Shown: piece by piece, positions 1 to 8,181 of the stretch
How positions within the stretch are numbered: the first letter of the stretch is position 1
Layout: every line of letters starts with the position of its first letter
NCBI RefSeq assembly: GCF_900107165.1
Contig: NZ_FNOY01000006.1
Location: 1-64,000, forward strand
Reading direction: 5' to 3'
DNA length: 64,000 bases
Origin: Nitrosomonas halophila
GTDB taxonomy: Bacteria > Pseudomonadota > Gammaproteobacteria > Burkholderiales > Nitrosomonadaceae
The notes under the pieces: model-generated
The model's input: the letters and a program-made list of their open reading frames with translations, nothing else
What the model was told of the DNA's origin: nothing
The model's database searches: none
Translations under genes and position numbers: made by a program

Positions 1-383
1 TCGGGGATATTTTATGGCAGCAGGATGTGAAGCGAGCACACCAGGCAAATGCGCGCGATTCGAAGTATCGACGAACGGCCTGACTCGCTCTCCAAACACT
101 AGAATAATAGCCTGATTGCAAGCAATCAGCGGTGACTGCTGGGCAAAATTCGGGGTTTCCAGGCAACATTTCCCAAAATCGGCAACGGATGTGTTATCGA
201 ATGCATCATTTTGCTGCATTGTAGTCAACGTGATTAAAAATTAGGCAGGCCAATGGTGGAAAATGGGGTTCTCGGGCAGACACTAAATACTCTCGTTATT
301 TCAATGGCAAAATAGGATTTTTAGACTCGTGCTATTTAAGGTATAATTATGTTTATCTAGGTACGATATTTTAGTTTTATCAA
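1..383. other. gene-free left edge, upstream of the nucleotide-enzyme operon
   Basis: No convincing gene is seen. The first ~240 bases have host-like base composition, while composition becomes AT-rich from about 230 onward, so the edge of the acquired segment probably lies here. A short hairpin (ctgattgc/gcaatcag, about 112-129) is present. A reading frame on the minus strand runs off the left edge from about 130, but it is short and matches nothing I recognise. Confidence 0.5.
320..347 (+). promoter_or_regulatory. candidate sigma-70 promoter of the four-gene nucleotide operon
   Basis: The -35-like hexamer TTTAGA (320-325) is followed by 16 bp and a perfect TATAAT (342-347). The predicted start near 354 would give a leader of about 30 nt before the ATG at 384. 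It is the only such promoter seen upstream of the four overlapping genes, so it probably drives all of them. Confidence 0.5.
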
Positions 384-2480
384 ATGCTTCATGTAACCCT
401 TCAGCGATTACTGCAAGGCGTAGGTCCTAGTCGTGAAGCAATTTATTGGAAACACGGAATCTTTACATGGGATGATTTGGAGAAATTTTTAACTTCTCAA
501 AAAGAATTATTCCCTAATGAGCCTAAACAATACCAAGAACATCTCTCCTGCATATCAAAAGCAAAATCCGCTTTTGAAGCCAAGGATGCTGCATATTTTG
601 CAAGCCTCCTAGATCGCCGCGATTATTACCGTATCCCCCTTTCATTCCAAGAAAAGACTATTTTTCTTGATATCGAAACAACGGGATTGAGTCGATATTA
701 TGACGTTGTCACTCTGGTTGGATGGTATTACCAAGATAAATATAATGCTTTTATTAGGGGGGGTGACGAGTCACCATTGATATCAGCGTTATCTGATGCG
801 CGAGTAGTTATAACTTTTAATGGATCTCTATTTGATCTTCCTTTTCTACGCGAAGCTTTTGTTAATATTCCAATTCCACCTGTACATATTGATCTTCGAT
901 TTTTAGCTAAAAGAGCACAGCTTTCGGGTGGGCAAAAAGTAATTGAAGAGAAGCTCGGTTTCAAGCGACCAGATAATTTAATTGATATAAAGGGAGAAAG
1001 CGCCCCAATTCTTTGGCATCAATATCGTAGAGGCAATTTAGATGCTCTTAAACTTCTAATAGAATACAATTACTACGACATTCTCGGCATGAAGTTTATT
1101 TTTGATGAGGCTGTCAAAATAATAAATAAAGACCGGGCAATACCTTTACATATTTATAAAAATCTTCCGCAGTTCTTTAATAAAAAAGAGCTGACCTCAA
1201 TCAAAATGGGCCGGTTAAATTATTTTCTCAATGAGAAGAATTTACCTTCGTTCAAAGGAGCTACTGGTCCTGCGATTACACTCAAACACCTTCATATTAC
1301 TCAGCCAAGCCTGCTAAAAATAGTGGGAATTGATTTAAGTGGCTCAGAAGAAAGGCCATCTGGATGGTGTTTACTGACCGGCACAGAAGCTATTACACGA
1401 ACTATCGGGAGCGATAAAGAACTTATATCAGCAACCTTAGAAACCAGACCGCATCTAGTTTCAATTGATTCACCCCTATCCCTACCACGGGGCAGAATTT
1501 CCGTTTTTGATGATGATCCCGGTAGACACAAATTCGGTATCATGAGGGACTGCGAGCGCCTGCTAAAAAAGCGAGGAATCAATGTTTATCCCGCGCTAAT
1601 TCCCAGTATGCAAAAACTTACCGCCAGAGGAATTAGATTGGCAGCATATTTCCGGAGTCAAGGTATTCCTGTGATCGAAAGCTATCCAGGTGCGGCACAG
1701 GATATTATGGGAATTCCCAGAAAGCGTGCAAGCTTGAGCATGTTATGTGAAGGACTTGGTGAATTTGGAGTTAGAGGACCCTTTTTACGCGAGCAACTTA
1801 CACATGATGAAATAGATGCGATCACATCTTCAGTTGTCGGTGTTTTTTTCTGGAGCGGTAAGTTTGAAGCATTGGGATCAGAAGTTGAAGAAGCATTGAT
1901 TATCCCGGACTTACAAGCAGACACCACTAACTGGAGCAACAGAAAAATAATTGGGATCAGTGGGCATATTGCAGCCGGCAAGACAACGCTTGCTCGCTAC
2001 TTCGAAACTCAAGGCTATCATTATACGCGCTATAGCATGGTTTTAACTACGATGATGGGAAGTCTGGGCAAAGAAGTGACTCGTCCTAAACTTCAAGAAT
2101 TTGGTAACCAGGTGAACCAAGGTCTTGGCCAGCGTGGGCTTTGCCGAAAGCTTCTAAAAACGCTACCTGAGAAAGGAAATATAGTAATTGATGGCCTGAG
2201 ATTTCCTGATGATCATGCTTTCTGGGTAGAAGTATTTGGCCCTGCTTTTTCGCATATTCACATTGATGCTTCAATGGAACTTCGTAGACTGAGATTCGAA
2301 AATAGAGAATCGAGTCCGATGTCATTTGAAGAAGCAGAGGCTCATCCAGTAGAAAAACAAGTCGCTTCTTTGCATGCACTTGCACATCACGTACTTACCA
2401 ATGAAAAGAGCTTCCAGAATCTATATTCAGATACAGATCATTTAATTTCACATTCTTTATTGAGGTCTCAATGCCAGTAA
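384..2480 (+). CDS. three-domain fusion: RNase H-like exonuclease (YprB-like), DUF429-type nuclease, P-loop dNMP-kinase-like domain
   Basis: A 698-residue protein with three parts. Residues ~85-240 form a DEDD-type RNase H-fold exonuclease of the YprB kind: D96 and E98 in DIETTGL, D151 in FNGSLFDLPFL and D232 in YNYYD are the expected metal ligands. Residues ~310-510 resemble DUF429, a second predicted RNase H-fold nuclease, with GIDLSGS (D317) and SIDSPLSLP (D362). Residues ~524-698 hold a P-loop (GHIAAGKT, K533) in a fold resembling dephospho-CoA and deoxynucleoside monophosphate kinases. The stop overlaps the next gene by 10 nt. The codons are AT-rich, unlike those of the genes after 5153. 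Fusion of two nucleases to a nucleotide kinase is unusual. The substrate is unknown; a role in degrading or sensing modified or foreign nucleic acid is inference. Confidence 0.7.
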   Translation: MLHVTLQRLLQGVGPSREAIYWKHGIFTWDDLEKFLTSQKELFPNEPKQYQEHLSCISKAKSAFEAKDAAYFASLLDRRDYYRIPLSFQEKTIFLDIETTGLSRYYDVVTLVGWYYQDKYNAFIRGGDESPLISALSDARVVITFNGSLFDLPFLREAFVNIPIPPVHIDLRFLAKRAQLSGGQKVIEEKLGFKRPDNLIDIKGESAPILWHQYRRGNLDALKLLIEYNYYDILGMKFIFDEAVKIINKDRAIPLHIYKNLPQFFNKKELTSIKMGRLNYFLNEKNLPSFKGATGPAITLKHLHITQPSLLKIVGIDLSGSEERPSGWCLLTGTEAITRTIGSDKELISATLETRPHLVSIDSPLSLPRGRISVFDDDPGRHKFGIMRDCERLLKKRGINVYPALIPSMQKLTARGIRLAAYFRSQGIPVIESYPGAAQDIMGIPRKRASLSMLCEGLGEFGVRGPFLREQLTHDEIDAITSSVVGVFFWSGKFEALGSEVEEALIIPDLQADTTNWSNRKIIGISGHIAAGKTTLARYFETQGYHYTRYSMVLTTMMGSLGKEVTRPKLQEFGNQVNQGLGQRGLCRKLLKTLPEKGNIVIDGLRFPDDHAFWVEVFGPAFSHIHIDASMELRRLRFENRESSPMSFEEAEAHPVEKQVASLHALAHHVLTNEKSFQNLYSDTDHLISHSLLRSQCQ

Positions 2481-3502
2481 CCGTTATTGTTGGTGGGCAG
2501 TTCGGTTCTGAGGGAAAAGGCAAGGTCGCGCATTTTTTAGCTAAAGAAATGCATGCATCTGTTGTGATAAGAGTTGGCGGCCCCAATTCTGGCCATACTG
2601 TCATTTCAGAAGAAGGGCCATTGATCTTTAGGCAACTTCCTACAGCGGCTATTTTGCCTGATGTCAAATGCGTACTTCCAGCAGGAAGTTATATTTTCCC
2701 ATCCCGCTTACTAGAAGAAATACATACCGCCAACCTCTCTCCCGCACGGCTTCTCATCGATCCTAACGCCATCATTATTACTCCGGAAACCCTCCAAGAT
2801 GAAAATCAATCCATGCTTGGATCCACTATAGGCTCTACACAAAGTGGTACGGGAGCAGCGGTTCTGGCAAGAATCAGTAGACTTGGACGTGCAAAGCTAG
2901 CACAGAATGAAGAGAGCCTGAAACCTTATATTCGTCCGGCAACTTCTTTTCTTCGTGAAAAGTTAGATAAAAAAGAACGAGTAATCATTGAGGGTACACA
3001 AGGCTTCGGGCTGTCTGTATTGCATGCGCGTGATTATCCATTTACGACAAGTCGAGATACTACTGCAGCAGGCTTTGTTGCAGAAGCAGGGTTAAGCCCA
3101 TTAGACGTTGATGATATTGTTTTAGTGATTAGAGCTTTTCCGATTCGAGTAGCTGGAAACTCAGGCCCATTACCGAGAGAATTCACATGGCAGGAGTTAG
3201 CTGATGAGTCTGGCTCCAATGCACCGATAATCGAATATACCTCGGTAACAAAAACCGTTCGTCGTGTTGCACGATTTGATCCTGAAATTGTGCGCGATGC
3301 GATCATGTATAACAAGCCAACACGAATCGTCCTGAACCATCTTGATTATATAGATACTGCTCATTCAGATTCTATTGGCATCTCATCGAAATGCTCGGCT
3401 TTCTTACGCTATGTAGAAAGTGAGATTGGCTGCCGTATTACTTATACCGGGCTGGGACCAAACCATCTAATACCTCTTGAAAATCTTTTAAAGTTGGCAT
3501 GA
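2471..3502 (+). CDS. PurZ-like short adenylosuccinate synthetase homologue with Ser replacing the catalytic Asp
   Basis: A 343-residue member of the adenylosuccinate synthetase family, shorter than the ~430 residues of bacterial PurA and close in size to archaeal PurA and phage PurZ. The P-loop reads GQFGSEGKGK: Ser13 stands where E. coli PurA has its catalytic Asp13. The general-acid His is kept (GGPNSGHT, His42), as are an EGTQG motif and the Arg-rich aspartate-binding region (KTVRRVARFD). The nucleotide-specificity motif reads NHLD, not TKLD, so GTP may not be the cofactor. Loss of this Asp with gain of Ser is, as I recall, a mark of phage PurZ, which joins aspartate to dGMP on the way to 2-aminoadenine. 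GAGG lies 6 nt before the ATG, and the gene overlaps both neighbours. Family membership is firm; the PurZ-type reaction is inference. Confidence 0.8.
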   Translation: MPVTVIVGGQFGSEGKGKVAHFLAKEMHASVVIRVGGPNSGHTVISEEGPLIFRQLPTAAILPDVKCVLPAGSYIFPSRLLEEIHTANLSPARLLIDPNAIIITPETLQDENQSMLGSTIGSTQSGTGAAVLARISRLGRAKLAQNEESLKPYIRPATSFLREKLDKKERVIIEGTQGFGLSVLHARDYPFTTSRDTTAAGFVAEAGLSPLDVDDIVLVIRAFPIRVAGNSGPLPREFTWQELADESGSNAPIIEYTSVTKTVRRVARFDPEIVRDAIMYNKPTRIVLNHLDYIDTAHSDSIGISSKCSAFLRYVESEIGCRITYTGLGPNHLIPLENLLKLA

Positions 3503-4503
3503 GCAGAGAATATTCGGCAGGCTACGAAATTGCTAAGAATGAGCAGGAAGCAGCTTGCCGTTTTGAGGAATTTTCATCTAAGGATCCATTACCCGAAGTT
3601 CCTCCTGCTCTTTTGAATTCTGGAGATATTCATGATTATGCTCGTATTACGAGCATGGTATACCCATTTGAAGAAAAAAAACTTAAATCAGCATCTTATG
3701 AGGTAGATTTTTTAGGGAAAGTTCATTATGTAAATGAGGAAAGTGAAGTAGAAGTTACTGAACTTGAAAAGCATAAGCCATTTACATTAAAAAAGAACTC
3801 CATTGCGTTTCTTTATATTCAAACAAAATTCTTTCTGCCAGATTATATTGCTATTCGCTTTAATTTAAAAATTACCCACGTACATAGAGGGTTATTATTA
3901 GGTACAGGACCATTAGTAGATCCTGGGTTCGTTGGTCGGTTACTAATTCCGCTGCATAATTTAACATCCAAAGATTATGCTATTAAGGGGGGAGATGGCC
4001 TGATCTGGGTTGAATTTACAAAACTATCACCACATAGAAATTGGAATACATCTGCTCGTGAAGATAGTGCCGCTTATAAATCCTTTCCTAGTAAAAAAAG
4101 AAATCTTCCTGTACAAGTGTATTTTAATAAAGCATCACCTCAAGATGGAAGACCGGCAAGTAGTTCAATACCTGGGGAAATAGCAGCTACTAAAAAACAT
4201 GCAAAAGATGCTGAGCAACATGCAAAAGATGCTGCAAATCGAACCAAATGGATTTCTATTGCAACCATACTTGGGCTTATTACTTTGGTTTTTATGACGT
4301 GGGATTTAATTTCGGCTACCAATCAACATATTGCAACTGCACGTGACTTAGTAGAAAATTTGAGTGCGGAAAAAAATAATATAAATAACAAGATTGAATC
4401 TTTGGAGATCCAGATTAGATCTCTTACTGAATCGTTGGAGAAAAAAAACAAGGGTTTTCCAAAAAACGCACAAGAAAATTACCCAAATGATTCATCGCAT
4501 TGA
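3499..4503 (+). CDS. membrane-anchored dCTP deaminase/dUTPase-fold protein, probably non-catalytic
   Basis: A 334-residue protein joined to the previous gene by an ATGA overlap. Residues ~60-205 resemble the dCTP deaminase/dUTPase trimer fold (LLLGTGPLVDPGFVGRLLIP resembles the HRIDPGWSG region of Dcd). The Ser-Arg pair of the SSLAR motif and the catalytic Glu expected just after it are not seen (HVHRG and PLHN stand there), so deamination is doubtful. A helical AKDAEQHAKDAA stretch (~230-245) leads to one transmembrane helix (~251-270) and a coiled coil (~285-322). It could be a nucleotide sensor or a membrane-bound scaffold. Catalytic dCTP deaminases are a known antiphage class, which makes this context notable. 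The function is not established. Confidence 0.6.
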   Translation: MSREYSAGYEIAKNEQEAACRFEEFSSKDPLPEVPPALLNSGDIHDYARITSMVYPFEEKKLKSASYEVDFLGKVHYVNEESEVEVTELEKHKPFTLKKNSIAFLYIQTKFFLPDYIAIRFNLKITHVHRGLLLGTGPLVDPGFVGRLLIPLHNLTSKDYAIKGGDGLIWVEFTKLSPHRNWNTSAREDSAAYKSFPSKKRNLPVQVYFNKASPQDGRPASSSIPGEIAATKKHAKDAEQHAKDAANRTKWISIATILGLITLVFMTWDLISATNQHIATARDLVENLSAEKNNINNKIESLEIQIRSLTESLEKKNKGFPKNAQENYPNDSSH

Positions 4504-5089
4504 GCTATGCGGTGGCATAGCTTCTGGAAAAACAACCCTTGCCAATCTACTGACAAGATTAAGAATTAAGCCCGTCCTAGAAAACTTCCAATCCAATCCT
4601 TTCTGGCAAGCATTTTATGCTGATCCAATTGGCACCGCTTTTGAAACCGAGATAACCTTCTTACTTCAGCATTATCACCAAATAAAAACTGCACAGAAAC
4701 TCGAAAACAAGACAGCTTGTGACTTTTCTCTGCTGCTCGATCAGGCATATGCGCGTGTCACACTTTCTCAAGATAAGCTACAAGCTTTCCTCGCCGTTTA
4801 TCAAGAGGTAAATAAAGAATTGCCCCCTGCATCGTTACTTATATACCTCAGATGCAATCCTGAGATTGAGCTCGATAGAATTAGGCATAGAGGAAGGAGG
4901 GTTGAAAATTCAATTACTATTGAATACTTGCAGCAAATAAATATGCAACTAGAGCGGCTTATAGCTGACTATTCTGATGCATTGTTTGTAGTGGATAGCG
5001 GCCAGCTTGACTTTGCCAATAATGAGAATGTAAAAAAATACTTACTTGAACAAATTGAAATGAAGGTTTCCTCGACACTTCAATTTTAG
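4487..5089 (+). CDS. deoxynucleoside kinase-like protein (dAK/dGK family)
   Basis: I chose the ATG at 4487 (200 residues) over an upstream start at 4394, because family similarity begins with MIHRIELCGG and this start overlaps the previous stop by only 17 nt. The Walker A motif is GGIASGKTT (Lys15). CDFSLLLDQAYARVTL resembles the substrate-site segment of bacterial deoxyadenosine/deoxyguanosine kinases, and an Arg-rich lid (RIRHRGRR) follows LIYLRCNPE. Such enzymes phosphorylate deoxynucleosides to dNMPs. Here it is the last gene of the AT-rich operon and could feed dNMPs to the PurZ-like enzyme; that link is inference. Confidence 0.7.
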   Translation: MIHRIELCGGIASGKTTLANLLTRLRIKPVLENFQSNPFWQAFYADPIGTAFETEITFLLQHYHQIKTAQKLENKTACDFSLLLDQAYARVTLSQDKLQAFLAVYQEVNKELPPASLLIYLRCNPEIELDRIRHRGRRVENSITIEYLQQINMQLERLIADYSDALFVVDSGQLDFANNENVKKYLLEQIEMKVSSTLQF

Positions 5090-5152
5090 GCAAAGACAAA
5101 GGGTATATACATTCCGCCATCCCGTCCAACCGGATTCTAGGATGATTTGTCT

Positions 5153-6682
5153 ATGCTAATGCTCGACTGGGGCATTCTACTGATCGGCCTGCCATTGAGC
5201 GGCGCATTGCTCACTTTCATATTCCATGCCCAGTCCCGCTGGCTCGGAATAGGAACTGCACTCACCATCAATGGCTCACTGGCTGCCTTGCTGATGCAAT
5301 TCTTTGCCTCAACCGGCACCCAGCGCTACCCAATCGGTAGCTGGGGCGCCCCCCTGGGCATCGAGCTTTATCTGGATGGCCTGAGTATCACCATGCTCAG
5401 CATGTGCTCGCTGGTAGGGCTGGCAGTCAGCTGCTATGCGCCCGCCTACTTCCATATGCAATCGGCCGACAACCGGGCATCCACTGCAACGGACTCCGTC
5501 CCATTCAACAAACGATCCGGTTCAGGGCCTGTCAGGCAGATAAACAAGGGTGAATACTTCTGGCCATTATGGCTGCTGCTCTGGACAGGCCTGAATGCAC
5601 TCTTCCTGTCAGCGGATATCTTCAATCTATATGTCACGCTGGAATTGATAGGCCTCTCCGCGGTCGCCCTGACTGCTCTGGCTGGCAGCCAGGAAGCACT
5701 CACCAGCGCCATGCGTTATCTGCTCATCAGCCTGCTCGGATCTTTATGCTATTTGCTCGGTGTCGCGCTGCTCTATCATGCCTTTGCCACCGTCGACCTC
5801 ACCCTGCTTGCCGAACGCATGACGGCCGTGCCAGCCACCTGGGCATCACTGGGGCTGATGGCAACAGGGTTGGCACTCAAGACGGCATTGTTTCCTCTGC
5901 ATTTCTGGCTGCCCGCCGCGCATGGCAGTGCCGCCGCACCCGTCAGTGCATTGTTATCCGCCCTGGTAGTCAAAGCCTCTTTTTATCTCTTGCTGCGGCT
6001 ATGGCTGACGCTATTCGAAGCATTCAATCCGGGCGTTCCGGATTTGCTGGGCCTGATGGGTGCAGCCGCAGTCATATGGGGCTCACTCCAGGCACTGCGC
6101 CAGGCCCGCCTGAAATTGCTGGTTGCCTATTCGACCGTCGCGCAGCTGGGCTATTTGTTTATTGCCTTCCCGCTTGCCGCAGGCCATGCTGGCGCTTGGT
6201 ATGGTGCGCTCTATCTAGCCTTGTCGCACGCGCTGGCCAAGGGTGCCATGTTTCTGGCAGCAGGCAATATTCAGTTATTCGCTGGACATGATCAAATCAC
6301 CGCACTCGAACGGGTTGCGCAGCAACTGCCGGTCAGTCTGATGGCCTTTGCGCTGGCGGGTGTCAGCATCATAGGGCTGCCACCCAGCGGTGGCTTCATC
6401 GGGAAATGGTTGTTGCTGGAGGCCGCCATCTCCCAAGGCCACTGGGGATGGGCGATCATCATCCTGGCGGGCGGCCTGCTGGCGGCGGGTTATATATTCA
6501 AGGTCATCGGTTACGCTTTCAACCAGGCAACCACACCCCATGCCGTGCAGCCAGTCCCCGCCGTAATGCAATGGAGCGCCCTGCTCCTCGCGATCGGCTC
6601 ATTGCTGCTTGGATTGTTCGCTGCGCAGCCACTCGCTTTGTTGGCGGTTGGCAGTCCCTTTCACTCCATCAGCCTGCCATGA
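5153..6682 (+). CDS. proton-translocating membrane subunit, NuoN/MrpD-like (first of three)
   Basis: A ~509-residue polytopic protein of the complex I/Mrp antiporter-like family (NuoL/M/N, MrpA/D). It keeps the family's charged residues: the mid-membrane Glu (YVTLELIGLSA), Lys in LALKTALFPLHFWLP and Lys in SALVVKASFY. A hydrophilic insert (~residues 105-135) interrupts the N-terminal helices. ATG at 5153 was chosen; AGGA at 5139-5142 also allows a TTG start at 5147. The next gene overlaps by 4 nt. No NADH- or hydrogen-oxidising subunits are adjacent, so the coupling partner is unknown. Confidence 0.8.
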   Translation: MLMLDWGILLIGLPLSGALLTFIFHAQSRWLGIGTALTINGSLAALLMQFFASTGTQRYPIGSWGAPLGIELYLDGLSITMLSMCSLVGLAVSCYAPAYFHMQSADNRASTATDSVPFNKRSGSGPVRQINKGEYFWPLWLLLWTGLNALFLSADIFNLYVTLELIGLSAVALTALAGSQEALTSAMRYLLISLLGSLCYLLGVALLYHAFATVDLTLLAERMTAVPATWASLGLMATGLALKTALFPLHFWLPAAHGSAAAPVSALLSALVVKASFYLLLRLWLTLFEAFNPGVPDLLGLMGAAAVIWGSLQALRQARLKLLVAYSTVAQLGYLFIAFPLAAGHAGAWYGALYLALSHALAKGAMFLAAGNIQLFAGHDQITALERVAQQLPVSLMAFALAGVSIIGLPPSGGFIGKWLLLEAAISQGHWGWAIIILAGGLLAAGYIFKVIGYAFNQATTPHAVQPVPAVMQWSALLLAIGSLLLGLFAAQPLALLAVGSPFHSISLP

Positions 6683-8181
6683 GCATGCAAAGCTGGCTAC
6701 CATTGCTGATTCTGGCGGGCCCGCTGACGTTGGGTTTGATTATATTCATGTTGCCCGAGAACAGTGTGCGCACCCGGACAACACTCAATCTGCTGGCGGC
6801 ATTGATCAAGCTGGGCATGGTTGGATGGATGATTTGGCATGTCTACCGCGGACAACACTTTGAATCCAGAATTGTGCTCATGTCCGATTTCGACCTTGCC
6901 ATGCAAGTAGGGCCGCTTTCGGTATTGTTCCTGGGTTTGTCGTCGGTATTGTGGCTGGCAACCACCATCTACGCTGTCGGTTATCTGGAAGGATCGCCCC
7001 ACCGCAGCCGCTTCTTTGGGTTCTTCAGCCTGTGCGTGGCCGCGACCGCAGGTGTGGCAATGGCCAGCAATCTATTCACTTTTCTCCTTTTTTATGAACT
7101 GCTGACACTGGCCACCTACCCACTCATCGTGCATCGCGGGACTGACATCGCGCGGCGTGCCGGGCAAACTTACCTGGTTTACACCATCGGCGGCGGTACG
7201 TTACTGCTGGCGGGAACCGTCTGGTTATATACCCTCACCGGCACACTCGAGTTTGCGCCACAAGGCGGATTCGTGCGGACTCTCGGGCAAGCCCATCATG
7301 CCGACCTGACTGCCATTTTCATGCTATTGATCGTGGGCTTGGGCGTCAAGGCTGCATTGGTGCCCCTACATAGCTGGCTGCCGCAGGCCATGGTCGCCCC
7401 GGCGCCTGTCAGCGCGCTGTTGCATGCGGTCGCAGTCGTCAAGGCGGGTGTATTTGGGATTGTACGCGTTCTGTATGATGTGTTTGACATTGAGTTCGCC
7501 GCACAGGAGCTAGGGGTCACCACCCCGCTCGCGATCATCGCCGCAGTGACCATTCTCTATGGCTCGCTGCGCGCCCTGTTCCAGGATGACCTGAAACGCC
7601 GCCTGGCCTTCTCAACCGTCAGCCAGGTATCCTACATTACGCTGGGTATCGCGCTGGCAGGCCCCTTGGCGGCAATCGGCGGCCTGGTCCACCTCGTCCA
7701 TCAGGGATTGATGAAAATCACGCTATTTTTCTGCGCGGGCAATCTGGCCGAAACGCTTGGCATCCATAAAATCAGCGAGATGAAGGGCGTAGGTCAGCGC
7801 ATGCCATTCACCATGGCGGCATTTACCCTGGCCGCACTGGGCATGATCGGCATGCCACCGATTGCCGGATTCATCAGCAAATGGTATCTCGGTCTGGGGG
7901 CCCTGCAAATGGAACAGAACTGGGTCATCTGGATACTAATCGCCAGCACCCTGCTGAATGCTGCCTATTTTTTACCGATAATCTATGCGGTATGGTTCTG
8001 CGATCCACCAGCCAGCTGGCCGGTCATGCGCAAACCCACCCATCAGGAAACTACCTGGGCATTGCTGCTCCCTCCAGTCGCGACAGCACTGTTGTCACTG
8101 ACGGCCGGCATGCTGGCGGCGCTTTCGTTCAGTCCCCTGGAATGGGCGTTATTCATCATTCACAGTCAATTCTGGCGCTGA
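6679..8181 (+). CDS. proton-translocating membrane subunit, NuoM/MrpD-like (second of three)
   Basis: A 500-residue polytopic protein of the same family. The start at 6679 overlaps the preceding stop (ATGA). The essential Glu is present (LLFYELLTLATYPLI), as are Lys in GLGVKAALVPLHSWLPQA and Lys in VAVVKAGVFG. The KAAL-PLHSWLP-A-APAPVSALLH core is typical of NuoL/NuoM. It probably forms a membrane H+ (or Na+) channel module with its two neighbours. The start of the next gene overlaps its stop by one base. Confidence 0.82.
   Translation: MSMQSWLPLLILAGPLTLGLIIFMLPENSVRTRTTLNLLAALIKLGMVGWMIWHVYRGQHFESRIVLMSDFDLAMQVGPLSVLFLGLSSVLWLATTIYAVGYLEGSPHRSRFFGFFSLCVAATAGVAMASNLFTFLLFYELLTLATYPLIVHRGTDIARRAGQTYLVYTIGGGTLLLAGTVWLYTLTGTLEFAPQGGFVRTLGQAHHADLTAIFMLLIVGLGVKAALVPLHSWLPQAMVAPAPVSALLHAVAVVKAGVFGIVRVLYDVFDIEFAAQELGVTTPLAIIAAVTILYGSLRALFQDDLKRRLAFSTVSQVSYITLGIALAGPLAAIGGLVHLVHQGLMKITLFFCAGNLAETLGIHKISEMKGVGQRMPFTMAAFTLAALGMIGMPPIAGFISKWYLGLGALQMEQNWVIWILIASTLLNAAYFLPIIYAVWFCDPPASWPVMRKPTHQETTWALLLPPVATALLSLTAGMLAALSFSPLEWALFIIHSQFWR

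Noticed and set aside
1-130. Minus-strand reading frame running off the left edge
   Set aside because: Too short, no start or motif seen, and it may continue only as noise outside the window.
5569-6291. A 240-codon open frame inside the first membrane subunit
   Set aside because: Shadow frame with no motif and no ribosome site, fully covered by a conserved gene.
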